Source of the DNA: a virus
Strand: one strand, 5' to 3'
Length of the DNA: 64,000 nt
Virus record (IMG/VR): IMGVR_UViG_3300044614_001845
Location: 1 to 64,000 of that record
The notes beneath the pieces were generated by a model. The model ran no database searches. It was given only the letters and a program-made list of their open reading frames with translations, and was not told where the DNA came from. Positions 37,799-48,051 of this stretch are shown here, in pieces; positions within the stretch are counted from its first letter, which is position 1, and every line of letters starts with the position of its first letter. The position numbers and the translations under genes were made by a program.

Positions 37799-38800
37799 TT
37801 AAGGCACTGCGTACCTAATGATTACAATCCCGGAGCCGCCAGCACCCGAAATGAGGGTGCCGGGTTGGCTCAAGGTTGCGCCTCCGCCGCCACTGCCTGT
37901 ATTTGGCGCTCCATTCATTGGCGTGCGACCAGCCGGAAGAGCGTAATTTCCAACTGCAATACCACCCTGTCCTCCTCCCCCTAAGCCACCAAGCCCTGTC
38001 GAAGAACCAACATTGTTGTTGCTCAAGGCGCCACCACCACCACCGCCCGCATAATACAAGCCGATCCCATTAATTGATACCAAAACACCATTGCCGCCAT
38101 TTCCGGGAGCGCTGATAGTTGCATTTGCGCCAATGCCTCCAGCGCCACCACCGCCACCAGATCCGTATGAGCTGCCAGAAGAAAGAGCCGGAGCGCTTCC
38201 GCCATTATTTCCCTGACCAGCCGTTCCTTGGCCGCCCAATTTTATACCGGTAGATGGAGGGTAACAGCCACCACCGCCAGAGCCGCCATTTAAGCCAACT
38301 CCAGCACTCACGCCATTTCCAGAACCGCCGCCGCCCCCTAGGGCTACCAGGGAACTGAATGAACTATTCCCTCCGTTTAGCCCATCCTGCGTTCCAGGCA
38401 GAGCACCCGCCCCAACAACAACCGTATAACTTCCAGAGGCGAGCGATGTCAGAGTTCCAGTCAGAAGACCGCCTGCGCCACCACCACCGCCACCACCGCT
38501 GGCATTAATGCCGCCAGAACCGCCGCCGCCAACAATCAAATACTCAACTGTTTTTGCACTTGGCAAAACGAATGATGATGTTCCAACCGTTGTAAATTGA
38601 TGCACGGCATAAAGCTGCGCACCAACTTGTATGTTGTAAACATCTTGGCCGCCAGTTGCAATTGAAACAACGGTGGTACTGGGCCACTTCTGCGTAGCCC
38701 TTCCCTTATAGACCTCTTGGAGGCTCCAGATTCCAGGCTGTTTCTGACTCTTTGTAGGGGAAAAGTCCCCATTAATAAAACCACCGTTGAATCCAGCCAT
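37799..38800 (-). CDS. Glycine-rich adhesin
   Basis: 333 residues. Residues 1-90 begin with a short attachment-like part (NGGFINGDFSPTKSQKQPGI). The rest holds many poly-Gly runs (for example GGGGGGGAGG). Such poly-Gly II sandwich domains occur in phage tip adhesins such as gp38 of T-even phages, where the loops between Gly runs bind receptors (family knowledge). Confidence 0.75.
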   Translation of the reverse strand: MAGFNGGFINGDFSPTKSQKQPGIWSLQEVYKGRATQKWPSTTVVSIATGGQDVYNIQVGAQLYAVHQFTTVGTSSFVLPSAKTVEYLIVGGGGSGGINASGGGGGGGAGGLLTGTLTSLASGSYTVVVGAGALPGTQDGLNGGNSSFSSLVALGGGGGSGNGVSAGVGLNGGSGGGGCYPPSTGIKLGGQGTAGQGNNGGSAPALSSGSSYGSGGGGGAGGIGANATISAPGNGGNGVLVSINGIGLYYAGGGGGGALSNNNVGSSTGLGGLGGGGQGGIAVGNYALPAGRTPMNGAPNTGSGGGGATLSQPGTLISGAGGSGIVIIRYAVP

Positions 38801-39159
38801 TACGCAATCTCCTCATAGGAAATAGTCAGAGTCAAATTGCTACTAGCGGAAGCAAGGGCGCGAATCAAATCACCCTCAAGCAGATAAACGTAGGTCTCTT
38901 TTGTTCCAATCATCAAAGTAGACGAACCAGGAACAGTAATATTCCTTGCAATGTAGTAATCAACACCAGAGCGTTGAATTGCAACAGAAATGTCCGCAGG
39001 AGTAGCAGCAGTGATATTCGAGCAAAAGATCGAATTCACCTTAAAAACCTTGTTGCTTGCAGCTGCATTTGTTAGTGCAGTGCCAAGGTTTGTAGTGGGT
39101 GCGTAATAAACGGTGTTACCAACAATGGAATTGGCGTACCTGAGGTTAGGATTCGTCAT
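38800..39159 (-). CDS. Virion protein, paralog of 34653-35012
   Basis: 119 residues, same length and fold pattern as its paralog: VFKVNSIFCSNITAATPADI, NITVPGSSTLMIGTKETYVY, GDLIRALASASSNLTLTISY. One-base overlap with the Gly-rich adhesin, four-base overlap with the 1032-residue protein. Confidence 0.7.
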   Translation of the reverse strand: MTNPNLRYANSIVGNTVYYAPTTNLGTALTNAAASNKVFKVNSIFCSNITAATPADISVAIQRSGVDYYIARNITVPGSSTLMIGTKETYVYLLEGDLIRALASASSNLTLTISYEEIA

Positions 39160-42100
39160 GAGAAAAGCATTCCGAAGATGGGGTTGTCAGGAGCCTGTTG
39201 GGATCTCCAATAGTTTAGCCCTTGTACCGTCACAACTTGAGGAGCAGGATCGGCATCAATTGCTGCATTGATTTGAGTGTCAGTTCCGGTTGGAGTTGTT
39301 GTGTTTCGCAATGCCTGAGCACTTGCGAGACGAACAGGACCAGTGCGAGTTGTTTGTGCGTTGTTGACCTCGGGCAAGCCAGTGATGGTACCCGTCACAT
39401 TCAATGAATTAACCGTCAGTGTGTCGGTAACATTCAAGAACGGGAAGGTCGTATTTTGGAAGTCATCAACAGAGCTGCTTCCAATATTTTCAACGCTTAG
39501 CGTTGTACCTGTTTCAACATCCTCAAGGCCCCTAGGCGAAACATTGAAGCCATCCTCGTTGCTACCTTGCGGAACAACACGACCACCAAGATCATTCGTA
39601 AAGTAATACGTGAACTTGTTTTGATCGCTCAGATCCTTCTGCGCAGCTGGGAACGACTTGGAGTAGTTCAGGTAGCCAGCCCACTCCCAAGCGTGCCCAT
39701 AGAGCCGTAGGACCGATGGACGACGCATCTCCACTGCCCAGTTAGCCCGACCCGTTGCAGCCCCACCAGACGGCGCCGTGGGGAAGTCCACAGTGCTGGT
39801 TGGATCAAGCAGGCGAGCAGTGGAAAGTCTCGGTGTCAATGCCGTATGAGCGGCTGCGGTAGTAAAACCAAGCTCAACCAAGAAGAAATGAAGGCCCTTG
39901 TAGTCCGTTGAAGACCTATAAATGTCTTGAACGGCTTTATAAGCAAGATCTTCTTGCGTTGTACCAGTTGTAGTCCAGATCGTTGTCCAGTTAATGCCAA
40001 GAGTCGTGCTATAGGGATTGGTGTCACGATCCCAGTCAATCTTCAGGATCTGGCCCTCTTCATCAATTCTGTCCTCTGCGTTGTAATCAGAACGCATGTG
40101 GACATAAATCTCCTTCCATACGCTGATATCGGGCGATGTAGAAGAAGTCCTGTTTGATTTAATTGCTTGATAGTGCTTGTTGTTGTGCTTAACAACTGTG
40201 CCGACAGGATAGTAAGTGTTATTTGCATATGTAATGCTTGGCGCACCACGGCGAATGGTGATCTCTGCCGTGCTCACAACGCCATCACCGGCCAGCAAGC
40301 CAACGCCTGTCTGGCTGACAAGAACAATCTCATCGGTCGTGCTAAGAGTCCGCGAAATACCACCACCTGCGCCACGGTTAGGATCGGTCTGAAGTACGAA
40401 GTTGCGCTGGGGCAAGCGAGCGACTGCCGTGTTGTTCAGATAGATAGAAGCGCGACGTTCAGCCGGTGTGCGCGTATCAACTACACGGCGAACATAAACA
40501 CGTTTGCCAGGTGCAAGGTTGACGCCATCTGGATCAGTAATTGAATCCTGTCCAGTCAGGGCGGCGGTAATGTTAATGACCGTTGGAGCAGTAGAACTCC
40601 AAGCAGAAGTAGCTAGTGGGGCATACCAAGGCTTACCAGCTGGATTTTCAACCCAGAGGTAAGTGGTCGGCATGAAACTATAGCCATCCTTATAAAGAAT
40701 GTCAGGTACAGTCGATGACTCGCTGTTAATTGCGAGCCCAGTCGTCAACGTGATAGTTGTGCTAGTAACAGAATCAATTGTGCCAAGATAGATGTAACGA
40801 ACGTTGCCTGTTTTTTCGCTGAGATTCAGCGGAACACGCAAAGAGCCAACCGACCAGTTTTTGTCAGATGGGAACGCGAAGCTCTTGTAGCCCTTGCTAA
40901 TTGCAGCGCAGCCACCAAAAGAGCTGTTGCTGTTGGTGATCGTGATTTCACCGCCGTTATCGGTGAAGTGATGAACACCATGCCCAATGGCAAAAACAGA
41001 AACTTCTTGGATGAAGCAATCGTTGACAGCAGTGATATGCCGACTCATGCGAGCCGGATTCATGCGAATGTCGTTGGGGCTAGTGGAAATGTAAGTAGCG
41101 TAGTTGGCGTCAACAGTTGTGGTACTGATCGCAGACCAAGTATTTGTCACATAACGCTGCCAGCAGCGCATGTCTTTCTGAAGTGAGACGCCGGTAAAGT
41201 TGGCGCACACCATCGACTTCAGACCAGTGACCTTAGCGCCATCCATAAAGGCGCCAGACATTCCATAGTCAGATCGAATAGAGCAGTTAAAAATATAAGG
41301 AGAGGCACTGGCAGTTGTATCCCACGCAGAAGTGGGATTTTGAGTTGTATCAATCGGTCCTACGATTTCATACTCAGTAGTTTTCGTTGTTGCGAGAACA
41401 GAACTAAGGTCTGCGCCAGTGCCAACGGTGTTACGGCACTTGGTGTAGAAGTCGTCAAGTTCAGTCTTACCGCCAAACTGGAAAAGATCAAGCAGGTGGT
41501 GGCTTTGGGCAAGGTTCACCTTGTCCATCGCGGTGAATCCAAAGAAGTACCCCGTACCGGTAATCTTGAAGATTGCGCAGCGATTGCTGTAGTTAGCAGT
41601 CTCGTCGGCAAGGGACGGGACATAGTTCGGGCGAATCGTGGTCTTCCTAAGGTCAGGACCACACAGCGAGCAACCACGAGGCAGCAGCAGACCGCCGACA
41701 ACAGGGTTGAAGGCGATCAATTCAGCTGTAGTCGGGGTTTTGTCGGTACCCCAGCTGGCCAGCGCGGTTGAAGCGCTACCGGGATCGTTGTAAACGGTGT
41801 GAGTACCAGGCGAAAGAACAATGCTTACAGCATCAATATTCGCCCTTACATCCGTGTAGGTGTACCAGTTCTTAGATGTAATAATTGCTGCTTCGATGAC
41901 AGCCCTGTTGATTGTTTTGAACGGGCGCTGAGGCGTATAGCCACAAGTCATCCGTTGCTTCTCAAGTCGCTTCAGCTTTTGGGCAATCTTTTCCTCGTCC
42001 GTGCCAGAAGCAAGCTCGTAGCTGTTATATGCACCACCAACAAACCTATCGCTACCCGTGTAAGGATTCACATACAAAACAAAGGGTGCGCTCAGCGGAT

Positions 42101-42254
42101 CAAGGCTGGCTGCGCTACCTGCAACTACATTTGCGTCGCCGCCGACTTGACGAAACAGATCAACGAGGGTGGCCAGCTGCTGCCTTAGCTGCGCCTGCGT
42201 TACGTTGATGTCATCAAGAGCACCAGATGCGCCTGCTTGAGTTAACTGGGGCAC
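39156..42254 (-). CDS. Large virion structural protein / tailspike-type
   Basis: 1032 residues. APFVLYVNPYTGSDRFVGGA, then QRMTCGYTPQRPFKTINRAV and VSIVLSPGTHTVYND have the look of a right-handed beta-helix start and of a large structural protein of cyanophages, including contractile-tailed ones. The C-terminal third contains SLNVTGTITGLPEVNNAQTT, a fibre-like end. Likely part of the tail tip complex. Confidence 0.75.
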   Translation of the reverse strand: MPQLTQAGASGALDDINVTQAQLRQQLATLVDLFRQVGGDANVVAGSAASLDPLSAPFVLYVNPYTGSDRFVGGAYNSYELASGTDEEKIAQKLKRLEKQRMTCGYTPQRPFKTINRAVIEAAIITSKNWYTYTDVRANIDAVSIVLSPGTHTVYNDPGSASTALASWGTDKTPTTAELIAFNPVVGGLLLPRGCSLCGPDLRKTTIRPNYVPSLADETANYSNRCAIFKITGTGYFFGFTAMDKVNLAQSHHLLDLFQFGGKTELDDFYTKCRNTVGTGADLSSVLATTKTTEYEIVGPIDTTQNPTSAWDTTASASPYIFNCSIRSDYGMSGAFMDGAKVTGLKSMVCANFTGVSLQKDMRCWQRYVTNTWSAISTTTVDANYATYISTSPNDIRMNPARMSRHITAVNDCFIQEVSVFAIGHGVHHFTDNGGEITITNSNSSFGGCAAISKGYKSFAFPSDKNWSVGSLRVPLNLSEKTGNVRYIYLGTIDSVTSTTITLTTGLAINSESSTVPDILYKDGYSFMPTTYLWVENPAGKPWYAPLATSAWSSTAPTVINITAALTGQDSITDPDGVNLAPGKRVYVRRVVDTRTPAERRASIYLNNTAVARLPQRNFVLQTDPNRGAGGGISRTLSTTDEIVLVSQTGVGLLAGDGVVSTAEITIRRGAPSITYANNTYYPVGTVVKHNNKHYQAIKSNRTSSTSPDISVWKEIYVHMRSDYNAEDRIDEEGQILKIDWDRDTNPYSTTLGINWTTIWTTTGTTQEDLAYKAVQDIYRSSTDYKGLHFFLVELGFTTAAAHTALTPRLSTARLLDPTSTVDFPTAPSGGAATGRANWAVEMRRPSVLRLYGHAWEWAGYLNYSKSFPAAQKDLSDQNKFTYYFTNDLGGRVVPQGSNEDGFNVSPRGLEDVETGTTLSVENIGSSSVDDFQNTTFPFLNVTDTLTVNSLNVTGTITGLPEVNNAQTTRTGPVRLASAQALRNTTTPTGTDTQINAAIDADPAPQVVTVQGLNYWRSQQAPDNPIFGMLFS

Positions 42255-42305
42255 GGATGACGACCTTAATCACTTGCCCCATTATACGGAGACAAGGAAG
42301 CGTGG

Positions 42306-43217
42306 CTAGTTTGTCCCCATCCTCAGAGCAATTTCACCAACCGTCACAAAATTCAAAGAGCCTGCGATGATCTCGTCTGGTCTTGTATTAATTGCTATCG
42401 AAGTGACCATTAGCTGAGTTTCATAGTAAAGGTCACCCGGCAAAAGGGTGCCGCCTTCTGCGGGGCGATTCTGAATCATCCAGAATTCAGCATCAGCCTT
42501 GCATCCCTTCTCTGTCATGAGCAGCAGGTTGAGAAGAGCGGTCGGATCTTGCGAGTCAGCCTCTTCGTTCCTATCTACAATAAAGTCAAGACTGCCGCCA
42601 CCGGAAACAATGCTCTTAACTGCATCACCGAATTTTTCACCAACACCAGTTGTGTCAACTTCGGGCGCAGTCAGATTCAGTGACCACTCCCTGAGAAGCG
42701 ACTGAATCTTCCAGTCAGACTCACTGACACTTAGTGCTATTTCTAGATCGCTTGAGTTGACCTTGAAAATAGAGACGCGATTGTTTGTCGCCCCACGCAG
42801 GGCATCCGCTCGCGTCGTATAGAAAGTAAGGCGACCGAGCTGATCTACATAAACGTAGAAAGTTGCTGTAGTTGTCTGCCCAACGTCAGCGGCTCTCACA
42901 TAAAACTGAGAGGCATCCGAGACTTTGTAAAAGGCGGAAGACTCACTTGTGATGTGACTTCTATTTGAACCAAGAAGCCACTGGCCGCCAAAATAAGTCC
43001 CATGCCCATCCGGGCAATCAGGCCCAGCGAGCGCCGAATTGATGTTAAAAGGAAGTCCGACAGCGCTGGTAAGCGTAACTCGATCTCCACTCCAGAATGA
43101 ACTGGAGCCCAAGTAGATCGAATTGCTGGTTGTGTTAATGCTGGAGGCATCCAGCTCAACCGGATCGGGAGCTTCTCTCTTTAACTTAAGCTGGCCTCCT
43201 ATGCCTAGGATTGCCAT
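42306..43217 (-). CDS. Tail-tip protein with tail-tube-like C-terminus
   Basis: 303 residues. The last 150 (LREWSLNLTAPEVDTTGVGE, GGGSLDFIVDRNEEADSQDP, LYYETQLMVTSIAINT) follow the strand order of the major tail protein. The N-terminal half has loops rich in Ser/Gly. Probably a ring in the tail tip (inference). Confidence 0.65.
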   Translation of the reverse strand: MAILGIGGQLKLKREAPDPVELDASSINTTSNSIYLGSSSFWSGDRVTLTSAVGLPFNINSALAGPDCPDGHGTYFGGQWLLGSNRSHITSESSAFYKVSDASQFYVRAADVGQTTTATFYVYVDQLGRLTFYTTRADALRGATNNRVSIFKVNSSDLEIALSVSESDWKIQSLLREWSLNLTAPEVDTTGVGEKFGDAVKSIVSGGGSLDFIVDRNEEADSQDPTALLNLLLMTEKGCKADAEFWMIQNRPAEGGTLLPGDLYYETQLMVTSIAINTRPDEIIAGSLNFVTVGEIALRMGTN

Positions 43218-43609
43218 TAGAAGGTACCGCTAAGAGATCCAGTGATTTGGAAGTTAATGCTGCAGGCGGTAACTTCGCCAACAGAAACAGGTGTGCTGAC
43301 CTGAGTAACAATCGCAGTGCAGGTCAAAGAAGCACCACCAGAAGCGGTATTCAGAACCATCTGGATGCTGCTTGTGCCGCTGCTCAGAATGCTGTTCAGG
43401 AAGCTCTTTGTCGTAACGTCGTCGGGATCATAAAGAACGGTCGCCGAACCAGTTGCACCACGCAGACCTTCAACATAGGTGCGATCAACGCCGCCCAGAA
43501 CAGTGGTTTCTAGGGCGTCACGGGAGATGTCAACTGAAAAGTTTCGGCACTTTCCAACAGCGCTACCCCCAAAGCGGATCTCACCGCTATTGCCGGTCAG
43601 GACGGCCAT
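43217..43609 (-). CDS. Tail-tube-like protein, second copy
   Basis: 130 residues. CRNFSVDISRDALETTVLGG, GLRGATGSATVLYDPDDVTT and a C-terminal VGEVTACSINFQITG match, in order, the corresponding parts of the major tail protein at 58324-59118. One-base overlap with the gene below. Probably a tail-tip ring derived from the tube. Confidence 0.7.
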   Translation of the reverse strand: MAVLTGNSGEIRFGGSAVGKCRNFSVDISRDALETTVLGGVDRTYVEGLRGATGSATVLYDPDDVTTKSFLNSILSSGTSSIQMVLNTASGGASLTCTAIVTQVSTPVSVGEVTACSINFQITGSLSGTF

Positions 43610-43629
43610 GAGCTGTTAAGCCAACGCTA

Positions 43630-44037
43630 CTACTGCAGTCTAATCTCGGCGAGAAGAATCACGCGAACACTAGAGCGCCCATTAACTACACTTTCAATGC
43701 TCGGTGGTTGATTGTCGTCAAAGTACCACTTAAGCCCCGCCGACATTGAACTCGCATCAAGCCATCCTTTTAGATTGGTAGATGCGCCAGCAAAAATGCT
43801 ACTTGGCAGTGTCAGGTCAACGAGAGAGCCTTGCGCACTGTTGTACGCTTGCATAATTAACGCAGCGTTGTCATCTGAGATATTGTCAAATGACAATGTG
43901 AGTTGGCCTTTTCTTGGCAGACTTCCCCAAAGCCTAAAAGAGCTAACACCAGATTGACTGTCAATTTTTGTGCTAGCCCACTGCGGAGCAGAAAAACTTC
44001 TGCTCGTGGGCGTTAGCGATGGGAAAGTAACTGCCAT
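43630..44037 (-). CDS. Distal tail-type protein
   Basis: 135 residues. FPSLTPTSRSFSAPQWAS, LPRKGQLTLSFDNISDDNAA, GSLVDLTLPSSIFAG and a terminal VRVILLAEIRL suggest a small beta-barrel tail protein. One-base overlap with the tip attachment protein gene. Confidence 0.65.
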   Translation of the reverse strand: MAVTFPSLTPTSRSFSAPQWASTKIDSQSGVSSFRLWGSLPRKGQLTLSFDNISDDNAALIMQAYNSAQGSLVDLTLPSSIFAGASTNLKGWLDASSMSAGLKWYFDDNQPPSIESVVNGRSSVRVILLAEIRLQ

Positions 44038-47000
44038 TAGCCCTGTATGCTCCAGTTTGCAGAATCAGTGAAGCCCTCTGCCATTTTAAGAATGCCAGAA
44101 GAGTTGACAGGCATGTGAACAGCTTCAATGCTAAACCCGCCCTCTTGAACTGGGCTAATGCGCTCAATTTGATAAGTACGTGATCGTGTCTCGGAATTTA
44201 TTAGCGTAAAGATAATTCCACTTGGGCTAGCAGTCTTGCCGTTATTTGAAACAGTTAGCGTGGTCTGAGCTGGAACATTTTGACTCGTCGGATCCCAAGC
44301 AAGAACTGTGTAGCTTCCGTTTGCAAATGGTTGCGTACTAACGAGAGAACCATCTTGCAAAACCACGCCATTACGCAGCTCGTCATAGTAATTCAGGTCA
44401 AGGGCAACTCTGATGTAATCGCCAGGCTGAATTGCAGCAACAATGCCTTCGTGCGTAGTTTCAAACTTGACTGCGTGCTCAGGAATTCTCCTCATCCTGA
44501 TAATAAACTTCGCTGCATCAATTGCGTGCTGCCTATTTGTTACATAGTCAGACAGATCAACAGATTCAATCGGGGCGGTATCAGATCCATATGGAGATAC
44601 CTCCCTGACCAGCACTTCTTTTTCAACTGCAAACATGCCAGGGTTTGCCAAATTGCTAGAGAGCCTCTCCTCTCTGTACCTGACACTCACCTGAATTGGC
44701 CTGCGATCTTCCGGTTCCATGAACTCCATCGCAAACGTGCCTTCCTTGATATTCCCTGCCGTGAAAATGCCTTTGATTGAAACGGCGGTGGGGGAAGAAA
44801 CGGTTCCAGGCCATGCGGGGCGCAGCCAGAATTTCCCGCCAGCTTCGCCAAAAAGCAAAAGATGAGCAGCTGCTGCATCTGCTGCCCATTGACGCAAATT
44901 CGTATTTGATGTAATAGCGCCATCAAAGAAGTACTTATGCGTCTGACACCAACTACTAGCAGCGGTAAAACTTGCCAGATCAATTTGCTGATCTGTTACC
45001 TGATCGCCCTTGCCGTATCTTGTATTTGTCAGTAGATCCTTGAGAACCTCGGGGAAAAGATGCGTGTTGGCGAGGCCGGAAGTCACGTAAACAGAAAACT
45101 GTCCAAACTGCTGCCACTCACTTCCAGACCTCATGTTGAGGCCAAGAATTGCAAGATTGTCATAAAGCGGCGCCTCGCTGTTATCTATGTATTCATTAAT
45201 TGCAACTATTTCATGCTCTGGGCCGCTATCAGCACTTGACTTGACTTCTTCATAAACAAAGGACTCAGCAAGCTTGCCCCAGTAGTCAAGATAAGAATCA
45301 ACATCGGCGTATCCAATGCCGATCTCTGCAAGCCCACCCCTCTGCGCTGATGCGATCCTGAATTCGTTCGGTCCCTGCGATGCACGATTGGCGCTAGATA
45401 TAAGCTGCTTGCCATAGAAGCTGACACTGACTCCACCAGAACTGACGGTGCGAGTCGTCTTCATTCCAGAATCAACTAATTCAAGATCACCAGTTGCAAC
45501 GCCAGACCTGATCTCCCAACCGCTGAGCGGCTCAACCTGGAACTCCCATCTCTTTGTAGATGGCATCACAAACTTGATGCTGTTAAATACGCTTTGCTGG
45601 GTGATTCCGCGAATACCAAAACACTGCGGAAGCTTGGTGTATTCGCCAGAAGTTCCAGACTCTCTGTAGCCAATTCTGAAGAAGCTGTAGCGCTCTTCAG
45701 AGCTGCTCATTTGTCCACTGTTGAAAATATCAACAACTAACGTATCGCCAGGGCTAAGCTTGTCGCCCTTTTTGCTGAGACAAGCTTTATTGTCGATCTG
45801 AGTGTAGCTAAGGCTGTCCTTGAAATTACACAAGCCATTAATTCTTATGCCCAGAGCACTGCGAATGCAGAAAGATACAATCCGGCACTCGCGCAGGGTT
45901 GAAAAGTTAGCAATTGCAACCCTGAAAATATGAGATTGATTTGTCGCTGTGTAGAAAGCTGGGGCGGGACTATCCTCGTCTCCGTTCGCCTCAATATTGG
46001 CGAGTGGAATCGTGCTTCCAATTGAGCCAGACCTGATGATCCTGAAGTCAGCAGTCAGTGGATTGCCACCACTGGTCGGCGGCTCAAATGCAGCGTTGGA
46101 GTTGAAGTTGTTATCAGTCGGAGTGCGATTTGTGCATATCGCTAAGGCCGAACCTATTTTGTATAGCTGCCCAATCTGAAGAGCGTCATCATAAGAATTT
46201 TGCCTACCAGCCACAGCGGAAGCAACATCGCCACACCTTTCTTCGTGAGAAGAGTTAGCCGCGAAGTCGCGTGTTTTTGTAACGCTGATCGGACTAAAGG
46301 TGTAATTTCTTGTAGTTACAGGCGGGGTGCCTGATGTGGTTTCGGAGATAACGGCGGTCACTGAGTGCCTTGCCGAAACCTGCTTGCCAGTATTTGCCTC
46401 AGCCCATGTAAAATATTTAATTACATAGGTACCAGTCGAAACCGAACCAAGTGCGGACTGTGCCGACGAGCTATTAAAAGTCCAAGTAACACTTATGTTA
46501 TTGTTATTGACGACGATATTACTTCCGGTTAGCCAACTTTTAACAGTAGTATCACTTATTCCGGGGAATGGGTTTTCCGATACAGTTCTCTTTGCTTCCC
46601 ACGAATAAGGCTCTGCACTTGCAACAAATTCAGTGCTGGCGTCAGAAGTGTTAGAAAGATAGTAGGACCACTGACTGCCTGCTGCGCTAATTAGTCCGCT
46701 TCTACCAGAGAACTTGGCTTTGTATTTTTCACGCTGAGCCAATGAAACGTAGTCAAGCTCACAAACGACTCTTGCTTCTGCGTCTCCGCCCCCGCCTTTC
46801 TTGCCACCTCCACTCTCAACATCAACTGTCAGCTGTGCGTTAACGCCAGGGCGAAGACTTGGATTGACTCGGTAGCCAAGTCCATTGCCAATCATTGAAT
46901 AAACGCCAAATTGCGTTTGAGTGTTGGGGCGATGAGAGTGACAGAAATTGGAAGCAAGAGCGCCGGAGCTATTTTGCACTGCATAAACATTGCTTGGCGA

Positions 47001-47672
47001 TAGCGCTCCGTCATCATTTGAAGTGCCCGCAACTCTGTCAGAAGTGGTAATTCTTCCGCCATTGGGCCTGTAGTAAACAGTAAAGCGAGCGGCATCGTTT
47101 CCGCCAAGCAAGTAGGAGCCAAGGGTGTTATTACCAATTGCAATATTATTAATGTCAATCGAATAGGTGCTTACTCCTTCGCCAATTAAGAACATTGCAC
47201 GCAGCAACTGCCCTTTGTCAAGCGTTAAAATCTCGCTCCAAATCAAAGGGACATTGATCCTGATTCCGCCGTAATATTCACCACCTATCAGCTCACGTTT
47301 TGCGTAAACAAGTGGAACTGCGCTGCCAATTGTTGCAATGTCTTGGACCGAATCAAAACCCTGCCTTGGTGCATACTTTCTAATATTTGATGTTGTTTCG
47401 CCCTGAGTTTGTACTTGACGCAGCTGCGGTTGCTGCTGCTGCGACATTCGCGGCTTCAGAAAAGCAGAAGCAATCGAAAAGCCAGTCGAAAGCAGTGTTG
47501 TAATGACAAGCGCATAGATCCACCAGTCAGGACCAATTGCTACAACACTCGGCTGAGGGCCTTCTGCTGCACGCCTTCTAACCTCTGCGATGTAATACCG
47601 ATACTGTTCGTCTGTCAGCCCAAGCAGGTCAGCAATGTAACGATCAGACGGAAGCAGAGGGTAGTCACTCAT
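44037..47672 (-). CDS. Tail tip attachment protein (gpJ-like)
   Basis: 1211 residues. A hydrophobic helix near 52-71 (ALVITTLLSTGFSIASAFLK) precedes the central part, as when gpI- and gpJ-like pieces are fused (LVYAKRELIGGEYYGGIRIN, LTLDKGQLLRAMFLIGEG). Near residue 890 GSEWQQFGQFSVYVTSGLAN then LTNTRYGKGDQVTD is characteristic of host-specificity protein J. It forms the central tip and contacts the host. Confidence 0.8.
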   Translation of the reverse strand: MSDYPLLPSDRYIADLLGLTDEQYRYYIAEVRRRAAEGPQPSVVAIGPDWWIYALVITTLLSTGFSIASAFLKPRMSQQQQPQLRQVQTQGETTSNIRKYAPRQGFDSVQDIATIGSAVPLVYAKRELIGGEYYGGIRINVPLIWSEILTLDKGQLLRAMFLIGEGVSTYSIDINNIAIGNNTLGSYLLGGNDAARFTVYYRPNGGRITTSDRVAGTSNDDGALSPSNVYAVQNSSGALASNFCHSHRPNTQTQFGVYSMIGNGLGYRVNPSLRPGVNAQLTVDVESGGGKKGGGGDAEARVVCELDYVSLAQREKYKAKFSGRSGLISAAGSQWSYYLSNTSDASTEFVASAEPYSWEAKRTVSENPFPGISDTTVKSWLTGSNIVVNNNNISVTWTFNSSSAQSALGSVSTGTYVIKYFTWAEANTGKQVSARHSVTAVISETTSGTPPVTTRNYTFSPISVTKTRDFAANSSHEERCGDVASAVAGRQNSYDDALQIGQLYKIGSALAICTNRTPTDNNFNSNAAFEPPTSGGNPLTADFRIIRSGSIGSTIPLANIEANGDEDSPAPAFYTATNQSHIFRVAIANFSTLRECRIVSFCIRSALGIRINGLCNFKDSLSYTQIDNKACLSKKGDKLSPGDTLVVDIFNSGQMSSSEERYSFFRIGYRESGTSGEYTKLPQCFGIRGITQQSVFNSIKFVMPSTKRWEFQVEPLSGWEIRSGVATGDLELVDSGMKTTRTVSSGGVSVSFYGKQLISSANRASQGPNEFRIASAQRGGLAEIGIGYADVDSYLDYWGKLAESFVYEEVKSSADSGPEHEIVAINEYIDNSEAPLYDNLAILGLNMRSGSEWQQFGQFSVYVTSGLANTHLFPEVLKDLLTNTRYGKGDQVTDQQIDLASFTAASSWCQTHKYFFDGAITSNTNLRQWAADAAAAHLLLFGEAGGKFWLRPAWPGTVSSPTAVSIKGIFTAGNIKEGTFAMEFMEPEDRRPIQVSVRYREERLSSNLANPGMFAVEKEVLVREVSPYGSDTAPIESVDLSDYVTNRQHAIDAAKFIIRMRRIPEHAVKFETTHEGIVAAIQPGDYIRVALDLNYYDELRNGVVLQDGSLVSTQPFANGSYTVLAWDPTSQNVPAQTTLTVSNNGKTASPSGIIFTLINSETRSRTYQIERISPVQEGGFSIEAVHMPVNSSGILKMAEGFTDSANWSIQG

Positions 47673-48051
47673 GGCAGAAGCGGCGATAGTTCATGGGCTT
47701 AAGGCTTTCCGCTGGAGTCCATGTAACTCCAACATTAGGGCGAACTGAAAGCAAGCCGTTGTCAACGAATACAGCAATAGCAAAATCAGATGTTCTAGAA
47801 AGAAGTGTCATCGCATAGTCTTCGGGTCCAAACGTCTGCTCTGTTAAATTGTACCAGTCATCCATAATTATATTCATTTCATTTCTTGCCATATGAAGAT
47901 ACCATTCTTTCTTAAGCTCTGGAACGTACTTTCCGCCACTTTCTATGACGCGAAAAACTAGGTGGATGCAATCTGTTGCATTTGTTTTTTCTGGGTCGGC
48001 GCACAATCTATAGGGAAGTCCAACATATTTCATCCAGCGCTGATTCGTCAT
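47665..48051 (-). CDS. NlpC/P60-like tail assembly protein (gpK-like)
   Basis: 128 residues. VGLPYRLCADPEKTNATDCI then HLVFRVIE keeps the Cys28 region of NlpC/P60 peptidases. The downstream His is not evident; the segment reads VDNGLLSVRPNVGVTW, so catalysis may be lost. Order tape measure, minor tail, gpK, gpJ is kept. Confidence 0.6.
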   Translation of the reverse strand: MTNQRWMKYVGLPYRLCADPEKTNATDCIHLVFRVIESGGKYVPELKKEWYLHMARNEMNIIMDDWYNLTEQTFGPEDYAMTLLSRTSDFAIAVFVDNGLLSVRPNVGVTWTPAESLKPMNYRRFCHE

